DNA of 64,000 nt, taken from positions 14,136,001 to 14,200,000 of the forward strand of contig JBHGNT010000001.1 of NCBI GenBank assembly GCA_043228905.1, read 5' to 3'. The position numbers and the translations under genes are program-made. This document shows, piece by piece, positions 19,929 through 30,642 of this stretch; position 1 is the first letter of the stretch, and each line of letters opens with the position of its first letter. The notes under the pieces were generated by a model. It made no database searches and was not told the origin of the DNA. It was given only the letters and a program-made list of their open reading frames with translations. The DNA is from Azolla caroliniana (taxonomy: Eukaryota; Polypodiophyta).

Positions 19929-20383
19929 ATTAGAGACATAGACTAAAGTAAGCATTAGATAAGGATAGAATATAGATCTAGATAGAAAGGAGAGAGAGAA
20001 AGAAGGCGTGCCGATCCACCCGACCACCTCTGAGCGAAGGGATCGAGATGGACTCGAGCCTCGATCAGCGGCCCATACCACCGTCGTGGCGTCGAGTCGT
20101 ACCTGGTGCTGGCGCGCTCGCTACAAGAGTTGATCCGACATAAGACAAAGTCTCGACCTAGTCAACAAGATGATCAAATGAGGGTAGATAGGCCTCTTAT
20201 TTATAGCGATACCCAAGGCCCCTAGGCAAGTTCACACTTGGCCTAATGGGTTGTCTCAATCCCGAAGATTAAAAGTAATCATCCCCTTCTTTACACTCTC
20301 GTTTAACCCTCACACTTATCCATGTGTATAGAATACTACGGTAAATTCTCACCACGGGATATTATATGGTCATGCCCGTAACA
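19929..20383 (-). repeat. 5' LTR of Gypsy-4b
   Basis: On the minus strand TGTTACGGGCATGACC to TCTCTAATA. It matches the LTRs at 9602-10056 and 20766-21222 in inverted orientation. A TATAAAT box lies near 20198-20206 on the minus strand. Confidence 0.88.
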
Positions 20384-20465
20384 TAGCCCCACGGTTTTGT
20401 GGACCGTTTACAGTCCTCAAAGGCTTTGGGTCATCAGCCTATTGTCTCGCTCTTCTCGATGGTGT
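20384..20465. other. Unassigned 82-bp spacer
   Basis: Lies between the Gypsy-4b 5' LTR and the Gypsy-4c chromodomain. I see no similarity to other parts of the window and no gene. Confidence 0.5.
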
Positions 20466-20763
20466 TCAAATTCTTCTAGTTTCTCATGTGAGTCTTCTAA
20501 AAGAACTTCTAGGTTCTGGCGACAATATAGTTACAATTAAAACTCTGGTTACTTCTGAAGAATTATCTTCTAAACTACATGTACTAGAAAGAATTCTCGA
20601 TGTTAAAAGAAAAAAATTACGTACTAAAGAAATCCGAGAATTTAAAATAAAATGGATGGATAAATCAATAAAAGATTCCACATGGGAACGCGAGCGCGCC
20701 AACACTAGAACTAACTTCCCTAACTTTCCATTGCAAGAGTGCAATGTTTTAAAGAGGGGGGAG
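20466..20763 (+). pseudogene. Gypsy-4c chromodomain fragment
   Basis: Integrase tail starting at the same point as in Gypsy-4a (VQILLVSHVSLLKELLGS). It keeps LDVKRKKLRTKE, FKIKWMDKSIKDSTWERE and LQECNVLKRG. The chromodomain core, including TWE, is better preserved than in Gypsy-4a. The rest of pol is missing upstream. Confidence 0.82.
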
Positions 20764-20765
20764 TA

Positions 20766-21222
20766 TGTTACAGGCATGACCATATAATATCCCGAGGTGA
20801 GAATTTACAGTAGTATTCTATACACGTGGATAAGTGTGAGGGTTAAACGAGAGTGTAAAGAAGGGGAGGATTACTTTTAATCCTCGAGATTGAGACAACC
20901 CATTAGGCCAAGTGTGAACTTGCTTCAGGGCCTTGGGTATCCCTATAAATAAGAGGCCTAGCTACCCTCATTTCATCTTTTGACTACATCGAGACTCTAG
21001 TTCGTGGTGGTTCAATTCTTGTAGCGAGTGCACCAGCACCAGGTACGACTCGACACCACGGCAGTGGTATGGGACATCGATCGAGGCTCGAGACCGTCTC
21101 GATCCCTTCGCTCGGGGGTGGTCGGGTGGATCGGCACCCTTCTTTCTCTCTATCCTTTCTATGGATCTATCTATCATTCTTTTCTCCTTATCATATACTT
21201 ACATTAGATCATATCTTTAATA
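20766..21222 (+). repeat. 3' LTR of Gypsy-4c
   Basis: TGTTACAGGCATGACC to ATCTTTAATA, preceded by the polypurine tract AAAGAGGGGGGAGTA. It is in inverted orientation to the LTR at 19929-20383. Gypsy-2A integrase sequence follows within 30 bases. Confidence 0.88.
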
Positions 21223-21244
21223 GGAACCCATTTACCCATTTTGA

Positions 21245-22335
21245 TAGGATCTCCCTGACAGTGTGCGGACTTGATAAGTTCCATTTTGGTTATCGACTAT
21301 CCAGAATGGTCCTGTCCACCAGAATCAGAGTTTTCCAGGCATGGCCCCCATTCTAGTTTGGAAAACTAAAACTGGCTTTCCTATTGCAAATTGCTTTTGT
21401 GTTTGTCGTCTATGTCAGTCCACGAATGCCTTTGTTTGTTGTTGTTTTTGTTCTAGTTCCGACATAGCTTGAATTCAGCTTTCTTCCAACAACAGTAATT
21501 GTAGTTTCTGGACTTGCTCCGACTGTACTTCGTCCTACCTTTCGGTAACTTGTACTCGGAGCGTCAGAACTTGAAACTCTATTGGCATTACCACTTCTAA
21601 GCCGAATGTCATTCTCAAAGGAGTCAATTTAATGGTTGTCTTATATGAAGTTCGGTATGCCCATAAGGCACTATTTAGCTTTTGATCCCAATCTATCCTA
21701 TTTTCATAAACTATTTTTTTTAGAATCATTTGCAGTGTTTTATTGGTGGATTCTGCGAACCCATATGCTTGAGGGTAATGTGGGGTACTTTTCTTATGTA
21801 CTACTGCATAATATGTGGATAATTCATGCACAATTTTGTTAATGAAATGGGTACCTTGGTCACTTACTAATTCAATAGGACACCCAAATCAACACCAGAT
21901 ATTTTCGTATAGAAATTTGGTTGTGGACGCTGTCGTGTTATCCCGCAAAGGTTTGGCCTCAACCCAATTTGTGCAGTAGTCTGTTGCTACTATAATATAA
22001 TGATTTCCACTCCTTTAAGTTGTTGGCTTAAAGGGCCCAACAAAATCCAATCCTCATTTTTGAAATGGTTCTAAGGGCAAGATGGGTTGAAAGGCATTCT
22101 ATCATTTTCTATTGGTTGTCTGATTCTTTGGAATAAATCACATTGTCGACAATATTCAACTGCATCTTTTACAGTTGTGGTCGGCCACCATAACCCACTA
22201 CTCCATATTTTTCTAGCCGTTGCTTCCCCTACATAATGTCCACCAACCACGCCACAGTGAGTTTCTCATAGGATTACTTCTTTCTCGAACTGTCAAACTG
22301 TGTGTTGCGAAATTCCATCAGCCCCCTTGTGGTAT
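21245..22335 (-). pseudogene. Gypsy-2A integrase
   Basis: Zinc-binding region (HCGVVGGHY, then CDLFQR) at about 22270-22110. Core with Asp in VATDYCTNW (about 21979), Asp in SDQGTHF (about 21858) and Glu in GFAEST (about 21765), so the three catalytic residues survive. Then ALWAYRTSYKT and the C-terminal part, in decay, to 21245. Several in-frame stops prevent full translation. Integrase inserts element DNA into chromosomes. Confidence 0.82.
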
Positions 22336-22343
22336 AGTGTTAT

Positions 22344-23890
22344 TTAGAAGATAAAATTTTGACTTCGAACAGCTAGTCGTTTCCTTTCATCTATTGACAT
22401 ATGATCGGGTGGTAACCTTGTTGTGAGGAAAATTGTCATTTCTGTGATCCACGCATAAGAGGTTTCATCATTCATCTTGTGAACCGGTATTGTGTCAACC
22501 CGAAAAAGTTGTCCATCTAGAAAATCATCTTGTAGTCTTGTTCCTTCTTCTCCCGATTCCAAATGGCTAAGGTAGTCCGCCACAACATGTTGTACCCTTG
22601 GTCATTGAAGGATGTCGAATTCAAACTCTTGAACTAGCAACGTCCAACTTGCTAATTTGCCTGTAAGTTCTTGCTTTGAGACTAAATACAGTAAAGTAGA
22701 ATGATCAACATGAAAGGTGAACTTCCACCCCAAAAGGTAATGTACGAATTTATTAATATTGTACACCACTCCCAAAGCTTCCCGATCCGTTGTTGAATAA
22801 TTCCGCTCAGTTGTGGATAGTTTCTGACTAGGATAATATACCGGTCTATACCAGTTCAATTCCGACAAGTGCATTAGGGAGCCCCCAATTCCTACATACG
22901 ATGAATCAAGGAACACATGAAATGATTTGTTCCAGTTAGGAGGTTGCACGACTGGAACCTTAGAGAGCATTTTCTTTAGACAGTTGTACACATCTTGTTC
23001 GACCGTCGTCCACTAAAAAGGTGTTCTATGTACTGATGTATGCAATAACATTACAACATCGGCAAGGTACCTAATCATCCGACTATGCCATCTTATTTGA
23101 CCTAAGAACCGACTAAGGGCTTTTGCATTTGTTGGTGTTCATGCCTCCATGATTGCTTTGACTTTATCTGGGTCAACGACTATGCCTTCTTGACACACAA
23201 TATGCCCCATTAATGCGCCAATTGTTATTCCGAATGCACATTTAGTTGGATTTAGGCTAAGCTGACCTTGTTGACAGTGTTCCAAACACAATCTTAAATG
23301 TTCAAAGTGTGTTGTTTTCCGATTGTAGACAACAAAATCATCTAGGAAGACTTGCATGAATGCAGGAATATAATCATTAAAAATTTCTTGTATTAAACCA
23401 TTTGAAATGTGGCCAAAGCTATTTTTAACCCAAACATCATTACCACTACCACAAATATTCCCCATTCTGTTACAAAAGCCGTTTTTTCTTGATCATCCAG
23501 ATGCATTCTTACTTGGTTGTAGCCACTGAATCCGTCTAAAAAACTATAAATTTCGTGTCCAACCACTACATCCAAGACTCCGTCGGTAAAGGGTAGTGGA
23601 AACACATATGTTACAGTAGCTACATTAAGTTTCCGGTAGTCGACACAAACCCGAATTTCGCCGTTTTTGTTTGGTACTACCACGATTGGACTTAACCACG
23701 TTGCCTTTTTAACCCGTCTTATAAATTTGACTTTGAGTAATTTATCGATCTCTTCTTTCACTTTGACTGCATAGTTTGGGTTTAACCGATATCGTCGTTG
23801 TTGAACTGGCTTTGCGTCTCTCTGAAGATTGATTTGATGCTGACAGAATGTTGGATGTAATCCTTTCATGTCTTCAAATGACTAGGCGAA
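22344..23890 (-). pseudogene. Gypsy-2A reverse transcriptase and RNase H
   Basis: RT: VVPNKNGEIRVCVDYRKLN, YSFLDGFSGYNQV, then a frame change near 23393-23460, and the active site FLDD at 23337-23348 followed by LSLNPTKCAFG. RNase H: FLDSSYVGIGG, TDREALGVVY and FHVDHSTL (22991-22602), with Asp, Glu and Asp in the expected places. The connection to integrase (MADYLSHLESG) is at 22583-22344. RT and RNase H copy element RNA to DNA; this copy has one frame change and a few stops. Confidence 0.87.
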
Positions 23891-24037
23891 TACATCTTTA
23901 TATTGTTTGAATAAGGTTATGAGTCGTTCTTTATCAGATGATAGCATTTCCTTGGCAATCAGTATGCTTTTTGGCTCAAGCCCCTTACCGTCGTCATTTA
24001 TTTCCTCCAGTGCCAAAGCTTGAACTCTTTGAGATAC

Positions 24038-24810
24038 CTACATTTCTTTTTCTGTAGCTTCTTGTTGGAGACGAATTTCCTTCATCGTTTGATCATCTAT
24101 TGGAATGTCTTCATGCTTATTTTCGACATATGATGTAAGAGCCTGCAAAATGTCGACCTCAAATAAAGGAATAATTTTTGGATTATCATTGAAATAGTGA
24201 TTTTCTTCTATCTCATCCAATCCTTCCATCATATATTGGCTGACATTGACGATTTGTACTGACCTTATCTTAAGTGGATACATGAATTTTATTTTTACCT
24301 TTCCAGAATGTTAATATATTTTTATTCCAATTTTGCTTAATATTTGCAGTCTTTAACCATGGTCGGCCCAATAACAAGGGATATGCTCCAAGAGCCTCCA
24401 AGTGAACCACTACTACTGATATTTGAAGAGTATATGCGCCCAGGATTACATCGAGCTGTCAGATTAAACCCAGTGGCCTGACCGTACTGGTGTCAGCCAT
24501 ATGTAACCAAAATGGACATGCATCCCATTAAGTAATACCTAACTTGTCAGAGGTTGTTTTATTGATAACATTCACTCCCGAGCGGTCGTCAACAATTGTC
24601 CCAACTATCTTATGTCCATGGACTATTACTTTTATTGATGGGTTTTGCTCATCCATAATTGTCAGACCACCACTTGGGTGACTATAATTAATGGATACCT
24701 CTTCGATCCCTTTTTGTGCAATCAGAGTTGCTACCTTCTCTGTGAATTGTCGAACTAGTTTCAGTAAGCAGGTCAATGGCAATGAAACTTGACAATCCGT
24801 CAAAATTTTC
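24038..24810 (-). pseudogene. Gypsy-2A protease region
   Basis: A retropepsin-like stretch with GTIVDDRSGVNVI near 24605-24560. The usual family motif has Asp-Ser/Gly-Gly, so the residues after the Asp look altered. It is followed, after stops, by LLGRPWL (about 24390), typical of the domain end. A Glu-rich stretch (24283-24038) links to RT. Inactive. Confidence 0.65.
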
Positions 24811-24992
24811 CAAGTTTCTTCTTGCTCTTGTAATGGTACTGATCATGTGTGTTCCCTAACTTGGTCCTTATTGCATATTTCATTATCTTGGAGCATTCGG
24901 GAAACATTATTTTTGTTAGCTTCTTCTACCCATTCTTTAGCTGCTTTTCGAACATCGTCCTAGACTTCCCATTTTGATTGTTTACCCTTGCT

Positions 24993-26477
24993 TCAACTGG
25001 TCACCTGTTGAATTTCGGGAGCCACCATATTAATAGCAGGAGCTTTTCCCTTGTCTCTAGTTGGACATTGGTTTGCATAATGGCCATTTCTCCTGCAAAT
25101 GTAGCAATTTGGAATTGATGAACCACTGGCCTCACCATGTTCATATTGTGGTTGACCAGCTTCGTTGAAATTAGGGCTCTCTCTTTGGGAATCATGCTGA
25201 AATTGCCTAGATGCTTTTGGCTTATTAAATTTCTTGTTGGGTGTTTGATTTTTCTGTTTGCGGTTTTCTTGATAACGACCCCCTCTATATTGTTGATGGT
25301 GACCGTTTTCTCGAGGTGGAGAGTAATCTTGATCCTGATTATTACGATCATCCCTTCGATAATTGTTTTGTCGATCCTCTTCTCGACTTGAATCATAACT
25401 ATCATTTCGCCTATAATCATTCCGATTATTATCGTTATTCTGTCGTTGAGACACATCCTGCCGATCTGAATAATATCTATTACCATATCGATCATCCTCC
25501 TGAGATCGGTTAGTGAACCTACTTCGGCTGTCCTGGTAAGAATCCTCTGGATGAATTTGTCTCACAGCGCTGTCGCCTTATTGAGCAAATTGTATTCACA
25601 TTGCTCTACAGAATGAGGTTTGAAATGACATATTGTGCAATGAGTGCGTAGAGTGCATTCGATTGTTGAATGCCTAGTGTTGAGACAAGTTGTACATTGT
25701 ACTACTTGTCGAAATTGTAACTCTTCTAATGTCAACAGATTACTGTGTAGTGCCGACATATCCATACTTTTCTTATTTTTGTGTGTTCGATCCATAGTGA
25801 GTGCTTTATCAATCACTTGATCAATTGATTGATTCCGAAAATCGAATACTGCTAGAGTTGTCTACATTGCTTCTAAGAATATATCTTTCAATTCCTCATC
25901 TGGAATTGTCTTCGAAATTTGAAGTTGCAAATTCTGAAACCGAATAACAACTTGTGATACCGTTTCATGTGGTTCCTGATAAGATGCATAGAATTGAGTG
26001 ATCAGATCGTTCTGAGGGATATGTCAATGAAATAATTGGGTGAATTTAGTGGTTAATTGTTAGAATGTATCGAATTCTTGTAAGCCATTTTGTTGGAACC
26101 AATTTGCTGACAGCCCATCCAATGATAGGACGAACTCAACAATTTTAGACTTATCTTTAGCTACTGTCGGGAGTCTCTAAGCTCCATGATTTCATTCCCA
26201 TGTTGTCAAAAAATCCCTAATATGCGATTCCGCATCAACGCATTCTCGATATTTCGAGTAAGGGTAAGGCATATTGTCGTCACCTCAGATATCGTTAAAT
26301 GATAACTCTTCAGATTATTGGTCGTCCGAATAATTGTCAGTTAAGTCGAGAATTGAAGACCACCTTTGACTCGTATGTTGCTGATCAACAGCAGAATTAG
26401 CCTTGATCCTTTGCGTGACAGATTGTGTATGCTGTCGTTTACGTCCAATTGATGTATCTAGACTAGGCGACATCCAT
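24993..26477 (-). pseudogene. Gypsy-2A gag with three zinc knuckles
   Basis: The likely start is the ATG near 26475 (MSPSLDTSIGRKR). The capsid region (YSKYRECVDAESHIRDFL, FVLSLDGLSANWFQ, FYASYQEPHETV) runs to about 25850 with several stops. Two tandem CX2CX4HX4C motifs (CTTCLNTRHSTIEC and CTICHFKPHSVEQC) lie at 25700-25590. A one-base shift near 25570 is followed by a roughly 110-residue Arg/Asn/Asp/Gln-rich region and a third knuckle, CYICRRNGHYANQC, at about 25110-25070. Gag usually has one or two knuckles. Three, split by a disordered RNA-binding-like region, is unusual. Confidence 0.75.
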
Positions 26478-27024
26478 TCGACTCGTTCTCTGCTAAATGC
26501 AGATGTAACCGGGCGTTACAAAATTTACTATGTTGTTCGGCCGATAGGTGACTCTCTATGACTGAGAGACAATAAGGTTGAACGTTCTATCAAAGAACTG
26601 TGGAATATGAATGGATTATACAAGATTAATTGTAACCCACGATATTGTATTCGTATCGTGATCAACTATTTTAGTTAGTACAGTTAAAGTAGAACAAGAT
26701 TATAGAGAACAATATTATGGACACAAGTGCTCAGAATTCCTATAACTGAAACTATATTAACTGAAAACAAATGATAGTAGTACAATGCTTTCGGTTCCAT
26801 TTTATAGGTAACCTGAAGACTTCCTCATCAAGAACTATATTTTCCCTTGTTTGCAAGAACAACAAAAATAACTAACTTAAATATTTGTAATTATTATTTT
26901 GTCGGCAAAACTGTTGACTCATCGATCCGCCTAGTTGATCCAACTCCAACTCTATAGTTTCCAAACATTGTCGACTTCGATGCTTTCATACTTGTCCGAC
27001 TCATTCCTTGACTAGCTAACAACA
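26478..27024 (-). repeat. Probable 5' LTR and leader of Gypsy-2A
   Basis: Non-coding, AT-rich. On the minus strand it would start TGTTGTTAGC at 27024, where Copia-2B sequence begins, and it has TATAAAA near 26800-26807 about 330 bases before the gag start. No matching 3' LTR is present, because the element is cut at 21223, so the borders are tentative. Confidence 0.5.
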
Positions 27025-28601
27025 GAGTCATGAAGTTCAGCAAAGGAAGCTTGATTGTGGCCCAAGCCCAGAAGATCAACACGGTGTACCTAATGCATGC
27101 CTGGATATGCCGGGAGGTAGTGAACATAGCTTTCGACATTGTCAGTGAGTTCTGGCAGAAGGGGTTGTGGCACATGAGCCACAAAGGGATGTGCAAACTT
27201 GCAAAGGATAACCTGATTCTAGAGGTGAAAGATGTGCGACTTGAGAAGTGCATCAACTGTTTGGCCAGCAAGTATAACTGAACCTCTTTCCGAACCCAAC
27301 CACCGACAAGATAGAAAGAACTACTGGGGCTCGTGCATACCGATGTATGCTAGGTGGACACAAAGTCACATGTTGGGCCGTAGCACTTCGTGACGTCATA
27401 GATGACCACAGCTGAAGACGAAGGGCCAGGTACTATCCGCCTTCAAGGAATTCCACGTGAGAGTGGAATGGGAAACCGACCGGAAGCTGAAGGCGGTTCG
27501 AGTGGACAACAGAGGCGAATACCGGGGGCAATTCGAGGAGTACTACAGGTCAAAGGGAATTCTGCTCAAATTCACTGTGCCGAAGACACTGAACTGGAAT
27601 GGATTGGCCAAAAGGATGAACTAGACTGTGATGGAGAGAGTCGGGAGCATGCTAGCACATGCTAAGTTGTCCAAGAAATTTTGGGTTGAGGCGTTGATGA
27701 CAACGACCTATGTGATAAGCCAATCACCCTCAACATCCTTGGATGGAGACACACCGTAGAGAGTATGGACCGGTAAAGACATGTCTTACCAGCATCTGAA
27801 GGTGTTCGGTTGTCTCGCCTATGTGCGTATAGTACCAACAATGCATATTCCTTGGATACAGCAATGATAAGTTTGGCCACCAAGTGTGGAACTTGGTCGA
27901 CAAGAAGGTTTTCCGAAGTCAAGACATAGTCTTCATGGAAACAAGACCATTGCCAACTAGAGTTGGAGAAGAAGATAATGGACTCTGAGTCGACCGATAG
28001 AGATTGGTCAAAAGATACAAGAACCCATCCAGCCGGAAATCGGATGACATGTCATGAACTGGCCAGATTCGGACGAGGATCCGGACCGACTGAGGAAGAA
28101 TTGCACACCGGAATCGGACAAGACCCCGAATTGGATTTGGATGAAGAATTGACAGAGGAACCAATTGTCAAAAACCATGGAAGAATGATATCCTCTCAGG
28201 GAGAGAAGAGCCCCCTAGAGATTTCCAGATAAAGAGCGTATATTGGTGACCGACGAGGGGGACCCGAAAGCTTTGAAGATGTAGTGAAATACACCCACAA
28301 CCACAAGTGGTTGAGTGCCATGCAAGATGAAATGGATTCCTTGCATGAGAACCACAGATACGAATTGAAGGAGTTGCCGAAAGTAAAGAGAGTGCTCCGG
28401 AACAAGTGGGTGTACAAGTTAAAACCGGGAGACGCTGGTAATCCACCAAGATACAAAGCTCAAATCATGGTGAACGGGTTCCAACAGAAGAATGGAATGT
28501 AATTTGATGAGAACTTTGCCCTGGTAGTCAAGATGACATCCATCTGGACAGTCCTGACCATAGCGGCAAGCATGGACGTTGAGGTCCAACAACTAGATGT
28601 C
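27025..28601 (+). pseudogene. Copia-2B integrase-RT fragment
   Basis: Begins inside the pre-integrase domain (MKFSKGSLIV), cut by Gypsy-2A, and runs through integrase to RT palm start (KWLSAMQDEMDSLHENH, KWVYKLKPGDAG) and ends at 28601, where the Copia-2C LTR starts. The integrase keeps the second-site Asp (RVDNRGEY) that is Asn in Copia-2A and 2E, but the third-site Glu is Lys (LAKRMN, about 27610). Many stops and frameshifts. Probably an older copy than 2A. Confidence 0.83.
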
Positions 28602-29262
28602 TGTTAGGAAACAGGTCCCTTCGGATGGGAAGTGAGAAGAACGGTATCGGCCTCGGCCGAAACCGGATGTGGAGTACCCGGCAAGGAAGACCCAGTGAGA
28701 ACCGGATGTGGAGTGCCCTACAACGGACGACCCGGTGAGAACCGGATGACAAGTACCCGACAAGGAAGACCCGGTGAGAACCGGAGGTTGCCGACCCGGT
28801 GAAAACCTCTCACCGGATGAAGGGACATATATGTAAATATGTTCGAGAGAGCCCACTGGGGCTATATTTGTAAATAGTCTGAAAGTCATATTAGTATAAA
28901 TATGACCTAGGGCAAACTCTGTGTAATAATTTTCGTGTAACCTTTGTACAGTGTGTAAGAGAGAGAGAGAGAGAGAGCGATATACAGAGATTGTGTCTCT
29001 GTTGTAATTGCCACTAGGCGAAGATTGTGAGCAAGAGGTCGTTGCCTCTGTGCTCCTTGTTGTATTACTATACAGAGTGATAGTTTGGAGTCTGTGGACT
29101 CCCGTGGTTTTTCCCTCTCAGGGTTTTCCACGTTAATATCCTATGTATTCTCTTTCTGTTTTGTGTACTTACCTCCATTCCCATTTCGTCTATGTTTTTG
29201 ATTGTCAACAAGTGATCTACGCTTCAGTTGTGGCCGGAGATTGATCCACATATTTCACGTGA
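28602..29262 (+). repeat. 5' LTR of Copia-2C
   Basis: TGTTAGGAAACAGG start, with three to four CCGGTGAGAACCGGATG-type U3 units (28630-28800), AGTATAAATATG near 28894 and a GA run at 28961-28979. The 3' end is uncertain by some bases, since the sequence before the primer site is diverged from Copia-2A. It sits in Copia-2B RT sequence. Confidence 0.82.
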
Positions 29263-29265
29263 AAC

Positions 29266-29277
29266 TGGTATTAGAGC
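29266..29277 (+). other. Primer-binding site of Copia-2C
   Basis: TGGTATTAGAGC, one C-to-T change from the consensus initiator Met site. Confidence 0.8.
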
Positions 29278-29293
29278 GAATCGATACAGAAAA

Positions 29294-29962
29294 ATGGACA
29301 ATTCATTGGGAGGCATGTTCAAGCTCACCGGCTACAACTACTTAGTGTGGAAGTCGAAGATGAGGGACATGCTCGTGGTTAAAGATCTTTGGTTGTCGGT
29401 TCAGTTCGGGTACAAGAGACCGGAGAAAATCGATGCCACGATATGGGAGGTGATGCACATGAAGACAACGACGTACATACGGTGCTTCATCGACATGAGT
29501 CTATACAACAACTTCAATGAAGAGAGCAAGGCTCATGAGCTTTGGGAGAAGATCGGCATTATGTTTTAGAACTAAAATGATGTTAATCAAGTTTCCGTAT
29601 TTCGGAAGCTAGTAAGACTCCGGTACCAAGAAGGCTCCAGTATGGCGGAGCACATGAATGCCTTCCAGGGGCTGATACAACAGGCAACATCATTGGAAGT
29701 ACCTCTCGCCGATGAGGTACTAGTACTACTCCAGGTCGGTTCCATCCCAGATAGCTGGGAGATGTTGGTTGTCACTTTGGGCAACGCTGGGCCGGAAGGG
29801 AAACGGTTATCCCTAGCAAGAGTGAAGTCGAGCTTGCTAGATGAGGAGGCACATCGGAAAGACAAGGATACGAACTCCGACTCGAAAGCGCTCATTACCG
29901 AATCGGAACACGGAAGACAAAGGAACCGTAGTCCCCAAAACCGGGAGAAGTCGGGGACACGG
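29294..29962 (+). pseudogene. Copia-2C gag, split by Gypsy-1a
   Basis: ATG at 29294 (MDNSLGGMFKLTG). UBN2-type gag collinear with Copia-2A, with a TAG at 29567 and otherwise open to the Gypsy-1a insertion at 29962. The remainder continues at 36687. Gag forms the particle; this copy is interrupted and has no pol on the same strand. Confidence 0.88.
29959..29962 (+). other. Target-site duplication of Gypsy-1a (left)
   Basis: ACGG before the 5' LTR, repeated at 36687-36690. Four bases match exactly, whereas five would be usual for this superfamily. Confidence 0.75.
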
Positions 29963-30598
29963 TGTCGTGAAGAAAACCGTCCACAAGCGGAATCGGTGTA
30001 CCGGAACGTAGAAACCGACTCTTTATGCACGTGCGCCTTAAGTTGTACATAGGAGATCCTAGGTAGATTCGGTAGGTAGGGAGTAAAGGGGAAACGGCTC
30101 CTTCCTTGCCTATAAAAGGAGGGAGACGAGGAGAGTAAGGGGATCGCGGGGAGTCGAGGACGAAGTGCTGTCGGTTTGCGTGCGAAGGCTTCTCTCTCTC
30201 TCTCTTTCCGGTTGCAAACGCCATAGCTTCCTTCTGTGTAGGTTTCGGGAGGCTCGCGCTGCTCTGAGGAATGCCCGAGTGCTTCCGGCAGCACCTCCAA
30301 CCTACTCTTTCCCCTCTGTGCGTTTACGAGCAGGTATCGGCATCTGTTCGCCAGCCTGTTCGGTTGTAACCGACTTCGTGTTTGTTGTCTTCGTGTTCTT
30401 GTTGTTTGTCTTGTCAATACATACATACTTTCGTGTCTTTCTGTGTCGCTGTTCCATTCGCGTCTTTGCGTCGAAGGGCCGTGTCCCTGTGAATCTACAC
30501 TCGCACGTAGTGGGTCCCTTCTCTCTCTCTCTTACTCTTCGGTACAGGACCCCCGAGGTCCCGCCTCACTCCACGCATCCGCGAGGAATACCTCGACA
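29963..30598 (+). repeat. 5' LTR of Gypsy-1a
   Basis: TGTCGTGAAG to CCTCGACA. TATAAAAG near 30110, and CT runs near 30190 and 30515. The same 636 bases as 36051-36686 with about 2% differences, mostly transitions. Confidence 0.95.
30108..30118 (+). promoter_or_regulatory. TATA box of Gypsy-1a LTR
   Basis: CTATAAAAGG, kept in both LTRs (36198-36208 in the 3' copy). Confidence 0.7.
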
Positions 30599-30602
30599 TA
30601 TT

Positions 30603-30618
30603 TGGTGAACCCGACGTG
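30603..30618 (+). other. Probable primer-binding site of Gypsy-1a
   Basis: TGGTGAACCCGACGTG starts four bases after the LTR. It begins with TGG, as expected for pairing with a tRNA CCA end. The tRNA is not identified, and it is not the initiator-Met site used by the other families here. Confidence 0.6.
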
Positions 30619-30642
30619 AAAGAGGCGGCAGAAGAGCAGAAG

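Larger units (their letters stand above)
10057..20383 (-). mobile_element. Gypsy-4b, interrupted by Copia-2A
   Basis: Minus-strand chromovirus running from its 5' LTR (20383-19929) through the primer site (19925-19914), leader (19913-19055 and 13644-12931), protease, RT, RNase H and integrase, down to 10060, where the integrase C-terminus stops at the Gypsy-4a LTR. Gag is deleted: the leader joins the protease at about 12930. Copia-2A lies in the leader at 13650-19049. The chromodomain and 3' LTR are missing. Confidence 0.8.
21223..27024 (-). mobile_element. Gypsy-2A, near-complete gag-pol copy
   Basis: Minus-strand Ty3/gypsy element: probable 5' LTR and leader (27024-26478), gag with three zinc knuckles, protease, RT, RNase H and integrase, down to 21223, where the Gypsy-4c LTR cuts the integrase C-terminus. 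It lies in Copia-2B sequence at the high-coordinate end. It is the same family as Gypsy-2B at the end of the window. Confidence 0.78.

Noticed and set aside
25137-25513. Plus-strand frames opposite Gypsy-2A gag, with hydrophobic stretches suggesting a membrane protein
   Set aside because: Antisense of the Arg/Asn/Asp-rich gag region; hydrophobicity follows from codon complement.
29587-30426. Minus-strand 279-codon frame over Copia-2C gag and the Gypsy-1a LTR
   Set aside because: Crosses a proven insertion border at 29962 and an LTR; the equivalent frame at 35711-36514 is the same LTR antisense. Not a gene.
30493-30560. CT-rich stretches before gag as a splice acceptor of a host gene
   Set aside because: They repeat in both Gypsy-1a LTRs and there is no host exon nearby.
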